A stretch of 12,022 bases of DNA from an uncultured Flavobacteriales bacterium (GTDB lineage Bacteria; Bacteroidota; Bacteroidia; Flavobacteriales_D; Sanyastnellaceae), in contig CALKHD010000035.1 in NCBI GenBank assembly GCA_938092195.1, positions 1-12,022 of the forward strand, read 5' to 3'. Both the position numbers and the translations under genes were made by a program. Each line of letters begins with the position of its first letter. The stretch's first letter is position 1. Below, one piece after another: positions 6,941-12,022 of this stretch. The notes under the pieces were generated by a model. It searched no databases. It saw only the letters and a program-made list of their open reading frames with translations, and was not told the origin of the DNA.

Positions 6941-8083
6941 TTAGGTGGCGGGCCTTCCCTTCCAACGGACTTTTCTAAAGGGCATCAAAAGCAAGGTGGT
7001 GGCAATGAAAAAAGGGTGGGCCAGTGCCAAGATCAACAGGGCGAATCCGTTGGCAAGGGTGCGCTTTTCGAACAGGCCATACTGCTTGGCCATTTGACGT
7101 GTATAGAGCACGTCCGCGATGCTTTTGGTGAGCCAGAAAGCGATGCCATACCCGAGGTGGATGAACATCAAGACCAGACCGCACAGGTGAACAGCCGCCA
7201 CTGCCAAGGCCACGCGTCGCGCCGCTTTGAGGGACCGCGGGTATTGCGTGGATTTGGCGCCCCAACGGATGCGTTGATCTAGCAATGCGCCAAAGTTGAG
7301 CATGGGAGCAGCGGACACCATGGCCCTGGGGTCGTCTATCCAACCTACCCGATGGCCTTTTTCGTCTTGAATCAGGGCGGCCAATGCAAACACATCATCT
7401 CCACTTGGAATTTCTGGATGAAGCCTGTTGTGGGGAAAGGCTTTGGCGCGCCAAACCCATCCTCCTCCGCTGGCCATGGCAGGCTGCCCCCTTTGAACGG
7501 AGGAAACCGCCCAGCCTTGCATGGCCGCGAAATCCAATCCTTGAAGAAGATGAAACAGGTTGACCGGTGCCGATGATGCATCGAGCGCGATGCGCAAGGG
7601 CAGCAAAAACATGTCCTTTTCCTTGCCCTGGTTTTTAATGCCTCGGGCCATGGCCGCCAGGGCTTCTGGCTTTAGCCTTGTGTCGGCATCTACCCCAATG
7701 GCCCAGTCGCAGTTCAATTGCAGAATGCCAGCGGACAGGCCTGCCTTTTTTCCCTGTCCTGGATTGGACATGGTGGTCACCTGAAAAGGGAAGGGTCCCG
7801 CATCTTCCAGCGCTTCAAGGGTTCCGTCATCGGATCGGTCATCGATGACGATGACTTGGAGAGGGAGATGGGTTTGCTTGGCCAAATCTCCCATCAGTTT
7901 GGGCAGGGTCTCTGCTTCATTTCGCACGGGGAGAACCACCCCAAGCGGAGGCAGGGCTGTCTCAATATCTAGGGTGCCAAGGGGTGCTTTTTGGAAGGCG
8001 CCCCGCATTCCCAAAGACCAACTCCACACATTCAGAATGTGGACGAAGAGGGGAAGAAAGAGAGCCGCTATGGCATATATCAC
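6941..8083 (-). CDS. Membrane-anchored family 2 glycosyltransferase
   Basis: A processive-type GT-A glycosyltransferase expected to add sugars to a lipid-linked or growing glycan at the inner face of the cytoplasmic membrane. The 380 residues comprise an N-terminal membrane segment (about 2-20), a GT2 domain opening at GVVLPVRNEAET (48-59), DDRSDDGT at 81-88, the nucleotide/metal site DAD at 132-134, acceptor-site GDD at 228-230 and QRIRW at 270-274. The last matches the QxxRW signature of cellulose/hyaluronan-synthase-like enzymes. Two to three membrane segments follow from about residue 290. The start is a GTG 14 bases after the UPF0104-like stop; a nearby ATG at 8076 is out of frame. The permease gene follows 9 bases downstream. 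Donor and product are not predictable from sequence. Confidence 0.9.
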   Translation of the reverse strand: MIYAIAALFLPLFVHILNVWSWSLGMRGAFQKAPLGTLDIETALPPLGVVLPVRNEAETLPKLMGDLAKQTHLPLQVIVIDDRSDDGTLEALEDAGPFPFQVTTMSNPGQGKKAGLSAGILQLNCDWAIGVDADTRLKPEALAAMARGIKNQGKEKDMFLLPLRIALDASSAPVNLFHLLQGLDFAAMQGWAVSSVQRGQPAMASGGGWVWRAKAFPHNRLHPEIPSGDDVFALAALIQDEKGHRVGWIDDPRAMVSAAPMLNFGALLDQRIRWGAKSTQYPRSLKAARRVALAVAAVHLCGLVLMFIHLGYGIAFWLTKSIADVLYTRQMAKQYGLFEKRTLANGFALLILALAHPFFIATTLLLMPFRKVRWKGRPAT

Positions 8084-8097
8084 GCCTGCAATTTCGC

Positions 8098-9057
8098 CTA
8101 TTGCCCCTTGGCTCGAAAATCAGTGGACTGCCAAATCAATCCGATCAAGGCGGGCACAATCAAGTTGATGAACCACAAGCTCAGGGTGGCGCAGACGATG
8201 GCCGTGATGTCTTCAGCCTTGGGCGCAGGCAACGTCATCAATGCGGCGGCTTCTCTGATTCCAATGTCCCCGAGAACAGGGATGGGGACCATGGCGGTGA
8301 TTCCCCAAGTCAGGGAGGCTCCGGAGGCTTGGCTGATGAGGCGTTCCAAGGAGCCAAGACCTTTGAGGTGGCCAAAAGCGTTCAAAGCCAAGACAAATTG
8401 AGTCAGCATAACGATAAACCGGGCAATGCTAAATGTAAGCGCTCGACTTCTGCGAATGCTGGGAATGTGTCTCGCCATGCGCCATTCCCCGGTCAATTTT
8501 GAATGCCTCAGCAGATTCCAGAATGTGGGAGTCCATCCGAAATACAGGGACAAGGCGATGGCTGAGATGACGAAGATGAGCAAGGCAAATTGAACATGGC
8601 CCAACGCCAAAAAGGCGAGGCCTGTGGCGGTGACGGTGCACCACCATTGCGAGACGCTGGCCGTGGCGAATGCGCGCAAGGCTTGTCCACGGTATTTTGG
8701 CCGAACAGCAGAAACCCGACCGACTCCAGCGCCCAATTTTAATGGACCAATGAGGGACCATGAAATTCCGTAAAGCACTTCTCTCCAGCGGTTTTTCATT
8801 CGGCCGTAGGGCATGAGTTCAGCCCACTTGATGACTTCAAGTGTCCAATTCAATGGCATGAGCAGAGCCATCAGGAGCCACGGCTCGGCGTTCAATTCAA
8901 CGTGCCAAGCCGCCACGGGCATCCCCTGAAGTTTGGTCCTCAAAATCCACAGTGCGGCGCATGCGGGGATGATCAAACCGAGAACAACGCGGAGTGGGCG
9001 CGGAACCATAGGCCAATGATAGCTTCTGTGGGTCGTTTTGCTGAGGGACTTTCCCAT
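8098..9057 (-). CDS. LPG synthase transmembrane domain-like (UPF0104/YbhN-type) membrane protein
   Basis: A polytopic inner-membrane protein of the lysylphosphatidylglycerol-synthase flippase-domain type, without the soluble aminoacyl-transferase domain. The 319 residues hold roughly eight hydrophobic segments. Conserved-looking pieces are LNWTLEVIKW at 69-78, SLIGPLKLGAGVGR at 101-114 and GDIGIREAAAL at 263-273, which resembles the GGxGxREA segment typical of the family. Such proteins are thought to move or handle lipid-linked substrates; its place just ahead of a glycosyltransferase fits a role with lipid-linked glycans, but this is inference. The ATG at 9057 is given; an in-frame ATG at 9009 would begin just before the first membrane segment and is a fair alternative. 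It is the first gene of the minus-strand cluster and diverges from ruvC. Confidence 0.8.
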   Translation of the reverse strand: MGKSLSKTTHRSYHWPMVPRPLRVVLGLIIPACAALWILRTKLQGMPVAAWHVELNAEPWLLMALLMPLNWTLEVIKWAELMPYGRMKNRWREVLYGISWSLIGPLKLGAGVGRVSAVRPKYRGQALRAFATASVSQWWCTVTATGLAFLALGHVQFALLIFVISAIALSLYFGWTPTFWNLLRHSKLTGEWRMARHIPSIRRSRALTFSIARFIVMLTQFVLALNAFGHLKGLGSLERLISQASGASLTWGITAMVPIPVLGDIGIREAAALMTLPAPKAEDITAIVCATLSLWFINLIVPALIGLIWQSTDFRAKGQ

Positions 9058-9109
9058 GTAGGAAAATTACTACATCCTAAAACGATTGACGATGTGACGG
9101 GCTGGAAAA

Positions 9110-9178
9110 TCAGGATTTGGTTTTGTAGATGTCGGGTCGAACAGAAGCCGGGGTTCTTGCTTCATCAAAAGTGAACAT
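9110..9178 (-). CDS. Possible 22-residue small ORF between ruvC and the UPF0104-like gene
   Basis: A short frame in the divergent gap, reading MFTFDEARTPASVRPDIYKT plus two residues, with a TGA stop. It is preceded by AAAGGG about 7 bases before the ATG, a better Shine-Dalgarno match than most genes in the window have. The composition (charged, few rare-looking runs) looks protein-like. It ends 52 bases before the UPF0104-like start, so it could be a leader peptide, an independent small protein or chance. An in-frame ATG at 9220 would extend it to 36 residues, overlapping the first ruvC codons. No family is recognised. Confidence 0.22.
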   Translation of the reverse strand: MFTFDEARTPASVRPDIYKTKS

Positions 9179-9214
9179 TCCTGTGCCCTTTTTCTGTGAG
9201 GTGAAGCAGATGAG

Positions 9215-9799
9215 GTGCATTTTGTACCCGTGCAAAACGGCCCCACCATCATCCTTGGGATTGACCCTGGTACCACCATTATGGGATACGGTGTGATTCG
9301 GGCTTGGTCGCGGCAAAAGGTGGAGTTGCTTGAAATGGGGGCCCTTCATTTGACCAAAGTCAAAGACCCTGCTGTCAAGTTGAAACGAATTCACGAACGA
9401 TGTGCGGGCTTGATTGAGGCGCATGCTCCGGATCATTTCGCTGTTGAAGCGCCGTTTTTTGGCAAGAATGTCCAGTCCATGCTCAAATTGGGCAGGGCCC
9501 AAGGTGTGGCGTTGGCCGCGGCGTTGACCCGCGATGTTCCGGTGGCTGAATATGCACCGCGAAGAGTGAAGCAGGCCATCACAGGATCCGGTGCTGCATC
9601 CAAAGAACAGGTTGCGGGCATGGTTCAGCGCACCCTGAAAATTCCGGAATCAGACATGCCACGAGAGTTGGACGCCACAGATGGCCTCGCCGTTGCGCTC
9701 TGCCACCTCTACGAAATGGGCACCCCGACCCTCGGAGGCAAAGGCGGAGGCTGGGCGGCCTTCGTCCGCGAAAACCCAGGCCGCACAAAAAAAGGCTGA
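9215..9799 (+). CDS. ruvC: Crossover junction endodeoxyribonuclease RuvC
   Basis: The Holliday-junction resolvase, which acts as a dimer with RuvAB in recombination and repair. The 194 residues contain the RNase H-like core with the four acidic catalytic residues in place: D17 in GIDPGTTIMGYG, E78 in AVEAPFFGKN, and D153 and D156 in LDATDGLAVALCH, corresponding to E. coli D7, E66, D138 and D141. The conserved YAPRRVKQAITGSGAASKEQ lies at 113-132. No in-frame ATG precedes the core, so the start is GTG at 9215 or GTG at 9230; the latter puts the first Asp at residue 11, nearer to the family norm. A Gly-rich, basic tail (about 169-194) follows the core. It diverges from the UPF0104-like gene and abuts the MscS gene tail to tail. 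Confidence 0.97.
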   Translation: MHFVPVQNGPTIILGIDPGTTIMGYGVIRAWSRQKVELLEMGALHLTKVKDPAVKLKRIHERCAGLIEAHAPDHFAVEAPFFGKNVQSMLKLGRAQGVALAAALTRDVPVAEYAPRRVKQAITGSGAASKEQVAGMVQRTLKIPESDMPRELDATDGLAVALCHLYEMGTPTLGGKGGGWAAFVRENPGRTKKG

Positions 9800-9804
9800 T
9801 CAGC
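9795..9804. other. Perfect 10-base palindrome containing both stop codons of ruvC and the mscS-like gene
   Basis: GCTGATCAGC is its own reverse complement. The ruvC TGA (9797-9799) and the minus-strand TGA of the channel gene (9800-9802) lie back to back inside it. It is too short and has no loop or flanking T-run pattern to be called a confident terminator, although the A-run at 9786-9793 would be a U-run for transcripts coming from the right, just past the mscS stop. Confidence 0.6.
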
Positions 9805-10864
9805 TGGAGGCCACGTCTGGCGTCAACAGCGTCTGGGTGGGGAAGGCAAAGTCGAGGCCGGCAGCATTGAATCGCTTCAGGATCTCGAGATTGACCTCGC
9901 TGGGGCTGTGGGCCCAATGGCCGTCTTTGTTGATGAAATAGACCACATTGATGTTCAGCGAGAAGTCTCCAAAACTGTTGAACCAAACCGTGGGGTCGGG
10001 TTCAAGGGTTTGGCTGCGCTCCGCAATGATGGCCTTGAGGATGTCGATTCCCTCTTGCACTTGTTCTGGAGTGGTGTCGTAAGTGAGGCCCAATGTGAGC
10101 GAGATCTTTCTTGAAGGTTCGTCTGTGACGTTCTCTAGGAAGCTGTCGGTGAACTTGAAGTTGGGGATGATGACCACGCGTCCAGAGAGGGTTCTGAGCC
10201 GGGTGGAACGGATCCCGATCTCTTCAATGGTGCCGTCGTAACCCGCGATTTGGATGCGGTCTCCAACCCGGAATGGCTTGTCCACAAACACGGTAATGCC
10301 ACCGAAGATGTTGGATACAAAATCCTTGGCTGCCATGGCCAAGGCCAAACCGCCGATGCCCACACCAGCGAGCAAAGCGCCTACATCTTGCCCCGCATTC
10401 TTCAGGGCCATGATCACGCCCAACGCCCAAATGGCCGAACGCAATCCTTTCCTGAGGATGGGTCCGAATTGATCCATCATGGCGCTTTCCTTGCTCAACG
10501 TATACGGCATGAAGAAGTTCATGATGATGGCGTCCACCAAGCGGGCCACACCCCAGGTCACGTTCAGCGTGTAGGCCACCACCATTGATGCGTGGACGAA
10601 GTCATCTACGGAATCGCCAAAGCTGAGTTGGTCATATCCCGCTCGGAGCGCCATGATGGTCAGGGCCAACACGAGGGGCTCCTCCAGCTTATCGACGATG
10701 AGGTCGTCTAGGTTGGACCGGGTCTTGGCTGTGACTTTACGAGCGATGCGGCCGAACACCTTGTAGAGGATGCGGGCCACAATGATGCCCCCGATGGCCC
10801 ATGCCAATGCGAAGGCCCAGTTCTCGAGCGCGTTGCCAAGGAAGGTGGTTTGAAGAATGTCCAT
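9800..10864 (-). CDS. MscS-family mechanosensitive ion channel
   Basis: A small-conductance mechanosensitive channel that releases solutes on hypo-osmotic shock; expected as a heptamer in the inner membrane. From the ATG at 10864 it has 354 residues, longer than E. coli MscS (286), owing to additional N-terminal membrane helices. The pore helix region is GALLAGVGIGGLALAMAAKD at 162-181, then FVSNIFGGITVF. The beta domain holds DKPFRVGDRIQIAGYDGTI (195-213), TRLRTLSGRVVIIPN at 221-235 and a C-terminal alpha/beta part ending near FPTQTL. An in-frame TTG at 10885 would add seven residues; the ATG is preferred. It follows the small barrel gene by 66 bases on the same strand, so the two may be cotranscribed. 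Confidence 0.93.
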   Translation of the reverse strand: MDILQTTFLGNALENWAFALAWAIGGIIVARILYKVFGRIARKVTAKTRSNLDDLIVDKLEEPLVLALTIMALRAGYDQLSFGDSVDDFVHASMVVAYTLNVTWGVARLVDAIIMNFFMPYTLSKESAMMDQFGPILRKGLRSAIWALGVIMALKNAGQDVGALLAGVGIGGLALAMAAKDFVSNIFGGITVFVDKPFRVGDRIQIAGYDGTIEEIGIRSTRLRTLSGRVVIIPNFKFTDSFLENVTDEPSRKISLTLGLTYDTTPEQVQEGIDILKAIIAERSQTLEPDPTVWFNSFGDFSLNINVVYFINKDGHWAHSPSEVNLEILKRFNAAGLDFAFPTQTLLTPDVASS

Positions 10865-10930
10865 AACGTTGATTTGGATGGTCAAGGTGCGAAAATCCTT
10901 GGCGTTGAAAGCGTTGGGTCAGAAGTTGAA

Positions 10931-11515
10931 TTAGAATCCGAAGGACAGCCCTCCCCTGTAGTTGGGATTGCTGTAAGGACTGGCAGGATTTTCGCTCACA
11001 TCATACAGCAGGGTGAAACCAGCGCCTAGCCGGTCCGAAAGCCCTCGGTAATAACCTGCCCCCACCCAATACATGGACGTCCATTCCCGCTGCGGAGGAA
11101 ATATGAATGCACCGGAGGGTACGTTCACAGACTCGAGCTCTACATGGGCAAAAATTTTGGGTAACAGGCGGTGACGCGCAAACGCGCTGACGCCAAAGAT
11201 TTGTTGGTCGAGATTCCCTGAACTCAACTTAAACCTCTGGAAGTAATAGGATCCGCCAATGCCTGCGAGGAGGTTGTCATTGATGCGGTAACCCACTTGA
11301 GGGCTGGCGCCAATCAAGGTGTTGTTGCCGAAGTTCAGTGCTGCTGCGCCTCCCAAAGTCAGGCGCTCCTTGAAGCTCTTTTCTTCGAGGGAACGGTTGT
11401 CTACCCCTGTAATCTCACGCGTTCGCTCCTCGGAATCAAACCACCAATCCCCTTGTGCCTGTCCCGAAGTCAGGCATGAGAAAAACACCAGGGCGAAAAA
11501 AACCAGACGTGCCAT
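10931..11515 (-). CDS. Small outer-membrane beta-barrel protein, function unknown
   Basis: A 194-residue predicted outer-membrane protein. It opens with a signal peptide (MARLVFFALVFFSCLTSGQA, likely cut after GQA). A polar stretch follows (about 22-50), then alternating strands rich in Gly and aromatic residues such as GASPQVGYRINDNLLAGIGG at 68-87. It ends in Gly-Phe, the C-terminal aromatic expected of barrel substrates of the BAM machine. Size suggests about eight strands. The pattern resembles many unnamed Bacteroidota barrel proteins of the OmpA/OmpW-like size class. No catalytic motif is visible. It is divergent from purK with only 30 bases between start codons and is followed by the MscS-family gene. 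Confidence 0.75.
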   Translation of the reverse strand: MARLVFFALVFFSCLTSGQAQGDWWFDSEERTREITGVDNRSLEEKSFKERLTLGGAAALNFGNNTLIGASPQVGYRINDNLLAGIGGSYYFQRFKLSSGNLDQQIFGVSAFARHRLLPKIFAHVELESVNVPSGAFIFPPQREWTSMYWVGAGYYRGLSDRLGAGFTLLYDVSENPASPYSNPNYRGGLSFGF

Positions 11516-11527
11516 GCTCCGAAGCTA

Positions 11528-11541
11528 CACAGGTATCTTCG
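11528..11541. promoter_or_regulatory. Weak, overlapping -7-like boxes in the 30-base gap between the barrel gene and purK
   Basis: On the plus strand TATCTTCG (11534-11541) and on the minus strand TACCTGTG (11528-11535) each match the Bacteroidota TAnnTTTG element with one mismatch. No TTG is correctly spaced for either. The gap is so short that transcripts starting here would have almost no leader, or the real promoters lie inside the opposite gene. Confidence 0.15.
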
Positions 11542-11545
11542 CACC

Positions 11546-12022
11546 ATGCAAGCAGAAAAGGCATCTCTCCGCAATGGTGCGGACCTGCGCATTGGCTTTT
11601 TGGGAGGCGGTCAGCTCGGCCGCATGACCATTCAAGCGGCGTTGGATTTGGACTTTCGCATCGAGGTGCTGGACCCCGATACACAGTGTCCTTGTGCACG
11701 CATTGCGCACCGGTTCACCCAAGGGGACTTGAACGATGCAGAGGCGGTCATCGAATGGGGCCGAAGCTTGGATGTGGTGACGGTGGAGATTGAAAACGTC
11801 AGTACTGAAGGGCTGACTGCGCTCAAAGCGATGGGCGTTCAGGTTTTGCCGGACCCGGCGCACCTCGCCCTCATCCGAGACAAGGGGACGCAAAAGCAGT
11901 TCTATGCAGATCACGGCATTCCGACATCTGATTTCGTTTTGATTGAAGATGGCCGTGCCGAGGTGTTGTCGAGGGGACTGCCGGTGGTGCAAAAGCTGCG
12001 AACGGGCGGTTACGACGGTCGC
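11546..12022 (+). CDS. purK: N5-carboxyaminoimidazole ribonucleotide synthase, 3' end cut by window edge
   Basis: The ATP-grasp enzyme that makes N5-CAIR from AIR, bicarbonate and ATP in de novo purine synthesis. The 159 residues present cover the N-terminal PreATP-grasp domain and the first part of the ATP-grasp domain. Motifs seen are IGFLGGGQLGRM at 16-27, the EIENV segment at 81-85, IRDKGTQKQF at 110-119 and the ATP-grasp glycine loop with K150 in QKLRTGGYDGR, ending at the window edge. The ATG at 11546 gives a slightly extended N-terminus of about 13 residues before the Rossmann-like strand. Its usual partner purE is not in the window. It diverges from the small barrel gene. Confidence 0.95.
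   Translation, partial: MQAEKASLRNGADLRIGFLGGGQLGRMTIQAALDLDFRIEVLDPDTQCPCARIAHRFTQGDLNDAEAVIEWGRSLDVVTVEIENVSTEGLTALKAMGVQVLPDPAHLALIRDKGTQKQFYADHGIPTSDFVLIEDGRAEVLSRGLPVVQKLRTGGYDGR

Larger units (their letters stand above)
1..9057 (-). other. Probable minus-strand operon(s) for surface glycan assembly
   Basis: Eight genes run in one direction with gaps of 14, 9, 11, -4, 104, 31 and 25 bases in transcription order. The four genes fcl, WecA-like, GT2 and UPF0104-like, with the two Wzi/RemB-like barrels, fit a lipid-linked surface polysaccharide pathway. The 104-base gap upstream of the wecA-like gene is the most likely boundary between two transcripts. No rho-independent terminator was recognised anywhere in the run, so read-through is possible. 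Confidence 0.55.

Noticed and set aside
9058..9073. Inverted repeat GTAG...CTAC around the UPF0104-like start
   Set aside because: The arms are only four bases and the context gives no clear operator or hairpin.
9179..9502. Extension of the small minus-strand ORF to 130 codons
   Set aside because: The upstream part is antisense to the conserved catalytic core of ruvC; only the portion outside ruvC has any independent support.
1..12022. Search by eye for tRNA, rRNA, CRISPR repeats, insertion-sequence ends and toxin-antitoxin or defence genes
   Set aside because: No such pattern was recognised; nearly all sequence is taken up by housekeeping or envelope genes.

Overview
The window looks like a piece of chromosome from a member of the Bacteroidota, probably a flavobacterial-type organism with moderately high GC. 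The clues are a heme O synthase with the NQIIEKEAD-style prenyl-diphosphate motif, two outer-membrane barrels of the Wzi/RemB type, generally weak Shine-Dalgarno sequences, and one good match to the Bacteroidota -7 promoter element (TAnnTTTG). No rRNA, tRNA, CRISPR array, insertion sequence or prophage was seen. Coding density is very high and no gene-free stretch exceeds about 160 bases.

Positions 1-9057 hold eight genes on the minus strand. In the order of transcription they are: an LPG-synthase-like (UPF0104) membrane protein; a membrane-anchored family 2 glycosyltransferase; an OppC/DppC-type ABC permease; GDP-L-fucose synthase; a divergent Wzi/RemB-like outer-membrane protein; a WecA/TagO-type polyprenyl-phosphate sugar-1-phosphate transferase; a second Wzi/RemB-like barrel; and heme O synthase, which is cut by the left edge. 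Gaps are 9-31 bases or a 4-base GTGA overlap. The one exception is a 104-base gap upstream of the wecA-like gene, which carries a candidate promoter. I read this as one or two operons mainly serving surface glycan or capsule assembly: lipid-linked initiation, GDP-fucose supply, sugar transfer, and surface assembly or anchoring. The lone permease and the heme gene are functional outsiders.

On the right, ruvC (plus strand) diverges from the UPF0104 gene across about 157 bases that also contain a possible 22-codon ORF. It converges with an MscS-family channel gene with no spacer: both stop codons sit inside one 10-base palindrome. The MscS gene follows a small outer-membrane beta-barrel gene on the minus strand. 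That barrel gene is divergently paired, only 30 bases apart, with purK (plus strand), which is cut by the right edge.

I found no clear new defence, mobile or biosynthetic system. The most interesting points are the two unlike Wzi/RemB paralogues either side of the WecA-like gene, the orphan permease inside the glycan operon, the short ORF between ruvC and the UPF0104 gene, and the abutting ruvC/mscS stops.
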